IMG/VR virus record: IMGVR_UViG_3300045996_000302
Location: 1-29,449 of that record
DNA from: a virus
DNA length: 29,449 nucleotides
Strand: one strand, 5' to 3'
In this document: piece after piece, positions 22,501 to 29,449 of the stretch
Layout of the letters: each line of letters begins with the position of its first letter
How positions within the stretch are numbered: position 1 is the first letter of the stretch
The notes under the pieces: generated by a model
What the model saw: the letters and a program-made list of their open reading frames with translations, nothing else
What the model was told of the DNA's origin: nothing
The model's database searches: none
Program-made: the position numbers and the translations under genes

Positions 22501-25301
22501 CGACGGGTCTGCTCCAGCTCGGACGCGAAGGTTCCAAGGGACCGGATCGTATCCCGCTGAACCTCAACGGCGAGAACGTCATCGCAGCGCAGGGCGAGCA
22601 GGTCGCAGTGTTCACCCGCCATCAGCGGCGCAAGCTCGACACCATCCTGGGCCAGCAGGGCTACGGTGGTATGCGCGGGTTCTTCAACTCGAACAAGACC
22701 CCGCACTACATGGCGCAGGGCGGCATGGTCACAGGCGATACCGACTACGTGCCTGCGATGGGCAGCGCACTGAACCGGATGGCGCGCAAGGCCAACCAGC
22801 CGATCTACGTTCAGTCGGGTCGCCGTACCCGCTCCGAGCAGATGTACCTCAAGGCCAAGTACGGGAACAGCCGGCCTGTCGCTGGTCCTAATGGTCCGCA
22901 CGTCCGAGGCATTGCCGCAGACATCACGCCGGGTCGTGAGAAGTTCGGTGGCATGGCTGGTCAGTTCGGTCTCGGGTTCACCGTCCCCTCCGAAGCATGG
23001 CACATTCAGCTGCTCAACGCTGCACTTGCTGGTGACGACAAGGCGGCAGCGACGCTCAAGCGGGTCATGGCCGACAAGTCGGTCGGCGGCGCAATCCGCC
23101 CGATGGTCCAGGGTGCGCTTGATTCGGTGCATGGTGCAGGCAAGAGTCTCCTCGACAAGATCGCACAGGAGCAGGGCTTCGGTGGCGACGGCGACATCAA
23201 GATGGGTGGCGGCGGCAAGGGTACGCTGTCAAAGGCGCAGATCGCACAGCTCATGCGGCGCGCTGGTTGGCCCGAGGATCAGATTCGTACCGGTGTCGCA
23301 GTCGCGCTCGCGGAGTCGGGTGGCAACACCGCCGTCCAGAACAGCATCGGTGCCACGGGTCTGTGGCAGATTCTCCTGTCGGCGCATCCGTCGGTGTCCG
23401 CAGAAGAGGCGCGCGACCCGATGTTCGCTACGCGGTACGCGCTGCGTCTGTGGCGCGAGCGCGGGTGGCAGCCGTGGGAGGCGTACACCAAGGGGATGCA
23501 TCGTCAGTTCATGGCGATGGGTGGCCCGCCGCCGCGTAACAGCGGCCTGCCGAATGTCAGCGTCGGCGATGCGCAGCCGGGCAAGCGCCCCGACAAGAAC
23601 TCCAAGAGCAAGAAGAAGAAGAACCCCGTCTACCCGAAGGGCAAGCGCCCCGGTGGTCCGTACGGGCGCGAGTTGCTTGGTAGCGGCAAGCGTTCCAAGG
23701 AGGAACAGAAGAAGCGCAAGCAGCGGATCAATGCGCGTCTGCGTGCCGCGAAGAAGCTAGGTGGCAAGGGCTTCAAGATTCAGGACCTACAGGCACTCGT
23801 TGATCCGATCACCGGTGAGGATCTTGGGCTTGGTGGGTTCAAGTGGATCGAGCGCATCCAGAAGGTGCGCGATGCGCTGCCGGGTATCGAGCAGATGCTC
23901 GGTATCATGGGGTCGCAGCACGACTTGTCACTTGAGGAACCGATCGTCACCCTGTACGACAGCGAGCAGTACCGCGATCTGTCGAACTATCTCCTGGCCC
24001 ACCCCGAGGTACGCGGCAACCTGTCCGTGGATCAGTGGGTCGAGAAGAACGGCGACTCACTCGACATTGTCAACTCGGCCGGGTACAACGTCCAGGGCCG
24101 CTTCGTTCCCGGCATCAACCAGCGGGTTGGTGAACTGATGTCGCAGCTAGGCATCGTGAACGGCAAGGCGAATGCCAAGCAGGACCCCGGTGCGATGCTG
24201 CGTGATCTGGTGGGCCAGGGTGCGGGCGGTGGACGCGGTGGCATCATTGAGAACTTGCAGTACACGAAGGCGCTGACAGAGTTCGGTATCGACGGCGTGC
24301 CCGAGACGGCCATCAAGGAACGTCGCAAGCGTCTCTCGGAGATGAAGGCGATGTTCCAGGCGAACGTCAAGGTGCGCAAGTCAATGCGCAAGAAGCTCAA
24401 GAACATGGATCGCAAGGGTTACGACTGGAAGGATGCGGTCCGCGACAACAACGATCTGCTTGATCGCTGGCGCGACTACAAGCGTTCCGGCTCCCGCCTG
24501 CCCGAGGGTTACCGCGAGGACATCGACCGGGCGATGGAGCGCATCCGCAACACCAACGAGGACCTGCGCCGTCGCAAGCCGAAGGGTGGCGCGGACAGTG
24601 GCAAGCGGCGCGAACTCAACGATGAGTACGATGCCGCAACGCGCGCTAACCGCTATCTGGTTGGTGACGGCGGTGCAGATTCCTGGTCGGTCAACGGTGG
24701 TCGGGCGGCAGCAATCGCGCTGTCACTCGAGACCTGGAAGGAAGTGCAGACCTTCCGCGACGATGTTTACTCGGGTGTGAAGGATGGCCTGCCGACGGCA
24801 CAGTTGACGGCGGATCAGATCCGTCAGGAGATTGCGCTCCTCCAGTCCACCCGCGTCGAGCCGCGCCCGATCAGCCGTACCTCAACCGCTTCCGAGTTCG
24901 ACGAGCTGCGCACGGAGCTGTTGAAGGAGAAGAACATTCAGGCCATGCAGGCGAGCAACCTCCAGAATGGTCAGCTTGGCGCGCTGATGGGGATGATGCC
25001 GCTGGTCGCTGGTCGTATGGTCGGTTCGTTCTTCCGAGGTGGCGCGATCAACGAGACGGGCATGGCACTGGTGCATAAGGGCGAGTACATCATGCCTGAC
25101 CCGGACGGCGGCTGGCGCAACGGGATGAATGCTCCGCAGTCGATCCACACCTCCCCGACCGTGGAACTCCATATCCACGGTGACTTCGGTGGTGCGCTGG
25201 CCCACGCAGAGGCGCGCATCGCAGGTCGGGTTGTGCCGATGGTTTCGCAGCAGCTCGGTAAGCAGTCGCGTGTTCTCGCTGCCGCACCGGGACGCCGATA
25301 G
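19554..25301 (+). CDS. Tape measure protein with M15 peptidase and lytic transglycosylase-like domains (1915 aa)
   Basis: Sets tail length and leaves the tail during DNA entry. The start is GTG 19554. Residues about 75-150 are Gly/Ala-rich and hydrophobic, and another hydrophobic stretch (VAALVVGTTIIASW) lies at about 483-496. Residues about 1060-1165 form an M15 (VanY/D-Ala-D-Ala carboxypeptidase-like) domain with HVRGIAAD (H1116, D1123) and EAWH (E1147, H1150), the full zinc and catalytic set. Residues about 1220-1320 form an SLT/lysozyme-like domain with catalytic-type Glu1254 (ALAESGGN), GLWQI and PWEAYTKG. Residues about 1345-1403 are very Lys/Arg-rich. A Gly/Arg-rich repeat-like region lies near 590-670. 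The C-terminus ends in a VELHIHGDF-type motif common to tape measures. By the usual 0.15 nm per residue the tail would be near 290 nm. Confidence 0.95.
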   Translation: MARDLNLGVNIRGNNRDLVRAVVGSEAALARLKAQQDRNAVASRAQRAHTLELNRALAQQSGLVRNLTGDYVALRRTVLTLGIRGAVTGFAALSAGITDTAGAVGLLAGSLGSFGGAGIAGMGAGALSAAQGFSVLSGALDGVGKAMTTVGEEHEKAVDKLTKPARAFVGEMRGIQKGIQETKLMAQEGLFPGVLKGLEAAKPVVNEIQQAVFDTAQMWGYLAEEAGKAAARNEKGIERVMQRNVITMRDFGEATIYAGEGLINTFVAAEPLIGGMTNDVKRWSKGFRDFTKDNKKGMASFFDDLNESWENWTGIFGNAGESLFNIWDAAQDPMHKMERGIDRTMEKLADWTKDNKYDIEKYFDEALPSAEALAKAVGATVKTFAEIGMDDKAQENFRRIMDGFRTDVLPLVKEFALAFNENLLPSIIDFTGEFIGFIDKAAPGLQLIGKGVAIVVDGLAFVLKYGGEIVQLADDLAGPGGGLVAALVVGTTIIASWKALRREIALTSRLMSSMLGFNPAARPTGADFKQALPFYAKSSFYGGVKSAPGHLVSSASSHMRYGRVGSALGFQQQPLGRYIGQNPRGEVREGVGPAVPIGGRSASGVALPTRYRDENGRWRDGSGRYASAPVGNYMGRDGRVRESGRFASASPAILPYHPMRQTGSGDTTRRPITTRDGSRAWVDTTRSGGPRRQGSPIIKNAGNVGDIERIAREQVQREMGAAKKGIRQGLKGSLKGIVPGMGGAGREAGTMAAWLFGIPLAGAAAKGIIDDHKGRSEKFNLPQTKVRSGPLIGRDLAKLIPGMTETNKLRQFGDTAEKTFEKLKKAGDGPGLNKLADQARKMAAEFPDAASELNKFANAVESASGNANDQFAKMARTGGKHLKTIKNTVVETTVEINGRLGSDTAKGKEALARNFRAAADAIKVSMDAGLISTQTGIREIRKLMRQSLSQFGITGKQADRYLNGKDTVTGKTLPGGGSKTNAATGLLQLGREGSKGPDRIPLNLNGENVIAAQGEQVAVFTRHQRRKLDTILGQQGYGGMRGFFNSNKTPHYMAQGGMVTGDTDYVPAMGSALNRMARKANQPIYVQSGRRTRSEQMYLKAKYGNSRPVAGPNGPHVRGIAADITPGREKFGGMAGQFGLGFTVPSEAWHIQLLNAALAGDDKAAATLKRVMADKSVGGAIRPMVQGALDSVHGAGKSLLDKIAQEQGFGGDGDIKMGGGGKGTLSKAQIAQLMRRAGWPEDQIRTGVAVALAESGGNTAVQNSIGATGLWQILLSAHPSVSAEEARDPMFATRYALRLWRERGWQPWEAYTKGMHRQFMAMGGPPPRNSGLPNVSVGDAQPGKRPDKNSKSKKKKNPVYPKGKRPGGPYGRELLGSGKRSKEEQKKRKQRINARLRAAKKLGGKGFKIQDLQALVDPITGEDLGLGGFKWIERIQKVRDALPGIEQMLGIMGSQHDLSLEEPIVTLYDSEQYRDLSNYLLAHPEVRGNLSVDQWVEKNGDSLDIVNSAGYNVQGRFVPGINQRVGELMSQLGIVNGKANAKQDPGAMLRDLVGQGAGGGRGGIIENLQYTKALTEFGIDGVPETAIKERRKRLSEMKAMFQANVKVRKSMRKKLKNMDRKGYDWKDAVRDNNDLLDRWRDYKRSGSRLPEGYREDIDRAMERIRNTNEDLRRRKPKGGADSGKRRELNDEYDAATRANRYLVGDGGADSWSVNGGRAAAIALSLETWKEVQTFRDDVYSGVKDGLPTAQLTADQIRQEIALLQSTRVEPRPISRTSTASEFDELRTELLKEKNIQAMQASNLQNGQLGALMGMMPLVAGRMVGSFFRGGAINETGMALVHKGEYIMPDPDGGWRNGMNAPQSIHTSPTVELHIHGDFGGALAHAEARIAGRVVPMVSQQLGKQSRVLAAAPGRR

Positions 25302-25307
25302 GTCAGG

Positions 25308-25313
25308 TAGGAT
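25308..25313 (+). promoter_or_regulatory. TAGGAT -10-like box directly before the distal tail gene
   Basis: TAGGAT followed by 6 nt and ATG 25320. This spacing would put the transcription start at the ATG, the arrangement of actinobacterial leaderless promoters. No clear -35 is seen, and no Shine-Dalgarno sequence lies close to the ATG (only AGG further up). GGATAG is also the core of the start-associated motif. Confidence 0.4.
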
Positions 25314-25319
25314 AGACAC

Positions 25320-26720
25320 ATGGCGACCATCCTGAAGATCGACGGCTATGACCTTCAGCCGTACCTGCGTGTGGGCGAGGGCGAGGGTTTCGACCCAATG
25401 GACCCCGACAGGCGACAGCCGCAGTTTGCGGAGGCCGGTCTTACCGAGGGCCAGCCGCTTGTTTCGATCAACGAGGACAATGGCGAGTTCGTCATCCCGG
25501 TGCATCTCAACCCCGCCAAGAGCGGCGGCGGGTTCCCGAGCACACGCCAGGGGCTCAACGATCTCGTCATCGACCTCAACCGACGCCTTGCTGTTGCACA
25601 GCAGATCGAGTGGGCCGATGACGGCCTGACCGCTTCGACGTACTACGACATCGAGTTCGTCCGCTTCGAGCCGGAGTACAAGTTCCGTCGCGCGGGTGCG
25701 AAGTGGCTCTCGGGTACCATCCGCGCGTGGACCAAGCCGTACGGCCACACTGGCACAACGCGCCTCGTGGGGTCAGTCTCTGCATCAGGACCGATCGTCA
25801 ACATCGGCGCGGTTCCCAGCATCAGGGGCGATGTAGCCGCACGCGCACAGTTCGATGTCAAGGTGGCAACGCTACCCGGTCCCGCGTTTGTCCTGGCGGG
25901 CATCCTTCCCCACGCCTCGTACCGTGTCGAGCATACACCCTCGGTGCTGGAGGTTGATCCGTCACCGCACACTGGTTTCGGTATCCGCACCGGCACAGTG
26001 AGCGTTAGCTCCGGCGCGGTCGCAAGCCGTTACATGGCCTTCGCAGTTTCGGCCACCCGAGCCAATGTTGAGATGGTCGGTGGTGGCGGTGACACCAGTG
26101 GCTTCACCTTCCGTATCAACCTGCCCATCCCGACAACCTACACAGGTCGTAACCGCGTTCTGGTCATGGCTCGCAGCCGCACCTCGAACGGTTACTACAT
26201 CGTGATGAAGGACAAGTACGGTAACGCACTTGGGCCTACGGTGGTCGCCACGAACCAGGATTGGGCGATCTACGACCTCGGCGTCTTCAACCCTGACGGA
26301 ATCCCGCGTATCGCTAGCGAGTTCGTCAACGTTGTCGCAGGTGGCATCGCAACCAACGCCTCAGGTGTCGCCAACACACTGATCGCCTCACCCGGCTTCC
26401 TTGTGACCGATGTGTTCACCGTGCCCGACGAAACCTCGGTGGTCGTCGCAGAGGCCGCTGCGGAGAACCAAATGCGGACCTTCACCTTCGATGGTGTCAA
26501 CAACCGGATTTACTCCGCTACCAGTGTCACCAAGGGTGTCGTGCCGATGTCCCAATACCAGCGCGGCGGCGTCCCGCTTGTTCCCCCGAGCGGCGCAGCG
26601 GGCTTCTTCGCCATCGCAGCCCAGACGGGGGTGGATGACTTCTCTTCCCCGGGCGCGCGTACGATGGGCACGATCGTACTTGGTGTTTCCCTGCAAGAGC
26701 GTTTCACCTACGGGCGCTAA
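25320..26720 (+). CDS. Distal tail protein / minor tail protein (466 aa)
   Basis: First gene after the tape measure, the place of the Dit-like protein that joins tube to tip. The N-terminus (ILKIDGYDLQPYLRVGEGEG, then GQPLVSINEDNGEFVIPVHL) resembles actinobacterial phage minor tail proteins. Residues about 70-155 carry a beta-sandwich with YYDIEFVRFEPEYKFRRAGAK, and residues about 160-400 are beta-rich carbohydrate-binding-like modules (SGFTFRINLPIPTTYTGRNRVLVMARS). No enzyme motif is visible. Its stop overlaps the next ATG by one base (TAATG). Confidence 0.75.
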   Translation: MATILKIDGYDLQPYLRVGEGEGFDPMDPDRRQPQFAEAGLTEGQPLVSINEDNGEFVIPVHLNPAKSGGGFPSTRQGLNDLVIDLNRRLAVAQQIEWADDGLTASTYYDIEFVRFEPEYKFRRAGAKWLSGTIRAWTKPYGHTGTTRLVGSVSASGPIVNIGAVPSIRGDVAARAQFDVKVATLPGPAFVLAGILPHASYRVEHTPSVLEVDPSPHTGFGIRTGTVSVSSGAVASRYMAFAVSATRANVEMVGGGGDTSGFTFRINLPIPTTYTGRNRVLVMARSRTSNGYYIVMKDKYGNALGPTVVATNQDWAIYDLGVFNPDGIPRIASEFVNVVAGGIATNASGVANTLIASPGFLVTDVFTVPDETSVVVAEAAAENQMRTFTFDGVNNRIYSATSVTKGVVPMSQYQRGGVPLVPPSGAAGFFAIAAQTGVDDFSSPGARTMGTIVLGVSLQERFTYGR

Positions 26721-28315
26721 TGCTCACCCTGGTCGTCAACGGCAAAGACTACTCCGAGTACGCCTCGGGTATTCAACATTCCAGCGTCGACCCCGGCGGC
26801 TGGGAAGTGATGTCGTTCGACCTACCGTACATTCTAAGCGACCTGCCCACCATCGGCGCAGAGGCCGTTCTGTACGACGGCTTGCAGATCGTCTTCGAGG
26901 GACGTGTCGAGGAGCCGGGCGAGGATGCCCGCGACCGTGCGACAACTTACTCCGTCCAGTGCGTCGGCGCAGGTGCCGTCCTCAAGGACACGTCGTATGC
27001 GATGATCTACGTTGACCGCGATCTGTCGGCTTGGACCCCTATCTCACAGACACGTCAGTTGCTCCTTGCCAACGCAACGCGTCCTTACTTCCCGCCCGAG
27101 GTAATCCCCGATACACAGTCAGGGCAACAAGCACTACGAGTTGGCCTCCGGGGGCCTTGGGCAGTAGGAACCGCGACGGCCGAGGCAATGTACGATGCTG
27201 GACCTAACTGTACGCTAGCGGCTATCTACTTCCGGTGGTCTAAGCCTACTATCGTTGACCATGCCAGTGTCAACTGGGCATGGGGTGTCGACTCATGGAC
27301 CAACGACACCATCACATCATCGGTCTCCGCATCTGCGAACCTGCGGGCAGCCGGACCCAGCCGCAGCTCGCTCGCCCTCGGCTCAACCTCGCGCGTTGTG
27401 CGACTGTATGCTCAGTACGCAACGTCAGGCGGTGTCAATGGTCTGGACTACTCGATCTACTGGCAGCCGGTCGTATACGGTACGCATGGTCTACCAGTCG
27501 TTGGCTCGGGTACTGACATCAACGTCTTCGGCCTACGTCACTATGACATCGCGCGTCACGCTGCGCAGCAAGCCGGAGTGTCAATCGGCCTGGTCGAGGT
27601 GGACGACACCTACACCGTTCTACAGTCGGCGTATAAGGAGCGCGTCCATCCCGAGCAGGTGATCGATGATATGTCGAAGCACTCGGGCTGGCATTGGGGC
27701 GTATGGTCGAATCGCTCCGGCTTCGCAGGTGATCCTGAGTTCTTCTATGTTTCGCCACCCGAGTCGGCAACCGTCTTCGCGCACATCGATGACTGCGATA
27801 CGTCGCGGTTCTCGCAGCGGTTGTCGGAGATGCACGACTCCATTCACGTCTCCTGGTCCGAGGTGAATGGCACGCGCGGTTCGGTCACAGTGACGCGCGA
27901 CAACCCTCGCTCGCCTATCACTCGCTCAACGTCCATCGACATTGGCATCTCGTCGTCGACAGTGGCGCAGGCGTATGGGGCGATGTTCCTCGCGCTCGAA
28001 GAGCAGCAGGCGCGCGCAGCGGGTTCGATTGTTATCTCGGGAGACATTCGTACTACTCGCGGCCTAGTACCGGTGAATCACCTGCGCGCTGGTCTCGACC
28101 GTATCCAGATCGCCGGCCTGCCTAACTCCGGCCCGTGGACCGAGTCAGACACTCGCCGGTTCGACACCTTCCGCATCAAGCGCATCAACGTGACCTACCG
28201 AGGCGGCAAGCCGACGGCGACACTTGAACTTGATGCCGGGATGAATCTCATCGAGGTCATGCAGGCGCGCTTTGAGAACGCGGTACCGACCGGCCCCCTT
28301 CTGGGTGAGGATTAG
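26720..28315 (+). CDS. Tail hub / tail-associated minor tail protein (531 aa)
   Basis: Begins MLTLVVNGKDYSEYASGIQH, the strand-turn opening typical of phage tail hub (gp27/Tal-like) proteins, followed by VLYDGLQIVFEGRVEEPG (about 51-68). A beta-sandwich insertion spans about 125-270 (DASVNWAWG-like). The hub pattern returns with VLQSAYKERVHPEQVIDDMSKHSGWHWGVW (about 295-325), and the end (FRIKRINVTYRGGKPTATLELD) is typical. No peptidase motif is seen. It is coupled to the preceding Dit-like gene; it probably forms the base of the tail tip. Only 36 bp separate it from the lysis genes, so any receptor-binding protein lies elsewhere or within this protein. Confidence 0.75.
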   Translation: MLTLVVNGKDYSEYASGIQHSSVDPGGWEVMSFDLPYILSDLPTIGAEAVLYDGLQIVFEGRVEEPGEDARDRATTYSVQCVGAGAVLKDTSYAMIYVDRDLSAWTPISQTRQLLLANATRPYFPPEVIPDTQSGQQALRVGLRGPWAVGTATAEAMYDAGPNCTLAAIYFRWSKPTIVDHASVNWAWGVDSWTNDTITSSVSASANLRAAGPSRSSLALGSTSRVVRLYAQYATSGGVNGLDYSIYWQPVVYGTHGLPVVGSGTDINVFGLRHYDIARHAAQQAGVSIGLVEVDDTYTVLQSAYKERVHPEQVIDDMSKHSGWHWGVWSNRSGFAGDPEFFYVSPPESATVFAHIDDCDTSRFSQRLSEMHDSIHVSWSEVNGTRGSVTVTRDNPRSPITRSTSIDIGISSSTVAQAYGAMFLALEEQQARAAGSIVISGDIRTTRGLVPVNHLRAGLDRIQIAGLPNSGPWTESDTRRFDTFRIKRINVTYRGGKPTATLELDAGMNLIEVMQARFENAVPTGPLLGED

Positions 28316-28351
28316 TACCGTCCTGGGTAAGGACTAGACTACGGAGTAGTG

Positions 28352-28738
28352 ATGACACCGGACCAGACCCCCATCACCATCGAGACAGTGTACGCTGTCA
28401 CCGCCGACATTCGAGACGCGGTTGACAAGATCGATCGGCGACTGACGGATGAGGTCGGCGGGGTCAAGCGCGATATGAACGCGCAGAGCCGCGACATCGC
28501 CCGCATCACCGCACTCGTAGAGGTACAGCGTGAGAGTATGACCGCGCTTACCCGTAGCCTTGGCGCGTTCGTAACGCGCGATGAACTTGCAGGGTCCTAT
28601 GTGTCTCGAACCGAACATGAACAGAACGCGAGACAGAATAGGTCCCTGCTCGTACCTGCTATGACGGCGGTGATTGTCGGCGTACCCGGCTGGCTCATCA
28701 GTGTCATCGCATTGATCTCGGCGAAGGGTGGCAAGTGA
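28352..28738 (+). CDS. Membrane protein with coiled-coil N-terminus, holin-like (128 aa)
   Basis: CGGAG (28342-28346) is a ribosome site 5 nt before ATG 28352; the GTG at 28349 is too close to it. Residues about 1-90 are charged and helical (IRDAVDKIDRRLTDEVGGVK, then ARITALVEVQRESMTALTRSL). Residues about 101-122 (VPAMTAVIVGVPGWLISVIAL) form one transmembrane segment, followed by a short SAKGGK tail. It is coupled to the amidase by overlapping start/stop bases (GTGA). This could be a one-span holin, a spanin-like or an anchoring protein; proteins with this coiled-coil plus single span lie beside endolysins in many actinobacterial phages. Confidence 0.7.
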   Translation: MTPDQTPITIETVYAVTADIRDAVDKIDRRLTDEVGGVKRDMNAQSRDIARITALVEVQRESMTALTRSLGAFVTRDELAGSYVSRTEHEQNARQNRSLLVPAMTAVIVGVPGWLISVIALISAKGGK

Positions 28739-29274
28739 CCAAGGTCCGCATCTACACCGCGCGTGAGCTTGGACTCACGTTTCAAGACGTGTTCGGTCCG
28801 CTCGGCCCCGAGCAGTTTGTCACCGGGCATCACACTGCTGGCCCGCAGGATCACTCGCTAAAGGAGGCGACCGCCCTGTGTCGGCAGTACCACAGGGATC
28901 ACAAGGCGAAGGGTTGGGGTGGCATCGGCTACCACTTCTGCATCCCGCGCAACGCTGCTCCCGATGGAACGCTGCGGATCATTTGCCTGCGACCGACGGG
29001 TCTCAAGGGCGCGCATGTTGGTGGGCATAACAGCAAGAACATCGGCATCATGTTCCACGGCACGACAGGCGATCACCCGTCGATCCACCAGCGGCGTGCT
29101 CTCCTGTGGCTCCTGGAGAACGCCCATACGCGCCGGATGCCGAAGGCGCATCGCACTGACTACTCGCTCAAGAACAAGAAACGCTACGGCCACAAGGATT
29201 GGTCGGGCCACACGTCTAACGCTTGCCCTGGCGGTTTCCATCGACTGATCCTTTCGGGAGGTACCGCACGATGA
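28735..29274 (+). CDS. Endolysin: N-acetylmuramoyl-L-alanine amidase (179 aa)
   Basis: Cuts the bond between N-acetylmuramic acid and L-alanine of peptidoglycan to release progeny. Amidase_2/PGRP pattern: TGHHTAG (30-36) supplies a zinc-ligand His, GIGYHFCI (63-70) the active-site Tyr region, NIGIMFHG (102-109), then YGHKDW (151-156, H153) and TSNACPG (160-166, C164) the other two zinc ligands. The domain fills the whole protein, so there is no separate wall-binding domain. Start is GTG 28735, overlapping the preceding stop; no signal peptide is present, so export depends on a holin. It overlaps the next gene by 4 bp (ATGA). Confidence 0.92.
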   Translation: MTKVRIYTARELGLTFQDVFGPLGPEQFVTGHHTAGPQDHSLKEATALCRQYHRDHKAKGWGGIGYHFCIPRNAAPDGTLRIICLRPTGLKGAHVGGHNSKNIGIMFHGTTGDHPSIHQRRALLWLLENAHTRRMPKAHRTDYSLKNKKRYGHKDWSGHTSNACPGGFHRLILSGGTAR

Positions 29275-29449
29275 CTCGTTACGGCGAGACTGAGGCTGAT
29301 GACAAGCACGTCAGCGGCAACGAGGCGCATGTTGCGCGCAACGCATCCGAGGTCGACGATCGGCTGCCCGATCCACAGTGGAAGAACCCGGTGCGAGCCA
29401 TCGGTGCTTCTGCCAACGGCGCGGTGTTCGCGGGCCTGCTGGCACTGGG
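29271..29449 (+). CDS. Probable holin, N-terminal part (partial)
   Basis: ATG 29271 overlaps the amidase stop (ATGA) and the frame is open to the window end (59 codons). The protein starts MTRYGETEADDKHVSGNEAH, a polar N-terminal part, and then enters a hydrophobic stretch (GASANGAVFAGLLALG) that looks like the first transmembrane segment. Position directly after the endolysin suggests a holin. The rest is outside the window, so the number of membrane spans is unknown. Confidence 0.6.
   Translation, partial: MTRYGETEADDKHVSGNEAHVARNASEVDDRLPDPQWKNPVRAIGASANGAVFAGLLAL

Overview
The window is a segment of a tailed double-stranded DNA phage (or prophage) genome, apparently of siphovirus type. 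The DNA is GC-rich with frequent GTG starts, one candidate -10 box is a perfect TAGGAT, and the tail and lysis proteins attack peptidoglycan. Together with the gene families present this points to an actinobacterial host, but the host genus cannot be read from the sequence. All but one of the supported genes lie on the + strand, and many junctions are one-base (TAATG/TGATG) or four-base (ATGA) stop/start overlaps, as in a co-translated late operon. The window starts inside the large terminase gene and ends inside a probable holin gene.

Layout. 1-582: end of terminase large subunit. 544-1105: a small minus-strand ORF, then about 250 bp with no convincing gene but with dense nested inverted repeats (candidate structured RNA), closed by a terminator-like hairpin. 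1106-7433: head module of Mu-like make-up, with a portal fused to a MuF-type minor head protein, a C5-cytosine DNA methyltransferase that contains a second long reading frame in another phase, a Mu I-like protease/scaffold with a probable nested scaffold start, a decoration protein and the major capsid protein, followed by a strong terminator. 7509-10935: four probable or possible virion structural genes, one carrying 27 copies of a 20-residue (60-bp) repeat. 11001-16046: a non-structural block between head and tail genes, with a GT2 glycosyltransferase/TPR protein, two tiny Cys-rich proteins, a ParB-like protein, a Mom-like DNA-modification acetyltransferase and a methyltransferase-GT4 fusion. 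16056-18736: connector, tail-completion, terminator and tail-tube genes. 18911-19545: tail assembly chaperones joined by a -1 frameshift. 19554-25301: a 1915-residue tape measure with two cell-wall hydrolase domains. 25320-28315: tail-tip proteins. 28352-29449: lysis genes (membrane protein, amidase, start of a probable holin).

How it works together. Terminase packages DNA through the portal into a head built on the protease/scaffold; connector proteins join it to a long tail whose tape measure carries peptidase and muramidase-like domains for local wall digestion on entry. The methyltransferase and the Mom-like enzyme probably modify phage DNA against host restriction, and the two glycosyltransferases may decorate virion proteins. 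The amidase and membrane proteins release progeny.

Most worth a second look: the overprinted frame in the methyltransferase (4231-4908), the structured region at 831-1076, a recurring start-associated motif (GATAGTYC about 6 nt before starts), and the Com/Mom-like arrangement at 12622-14232.
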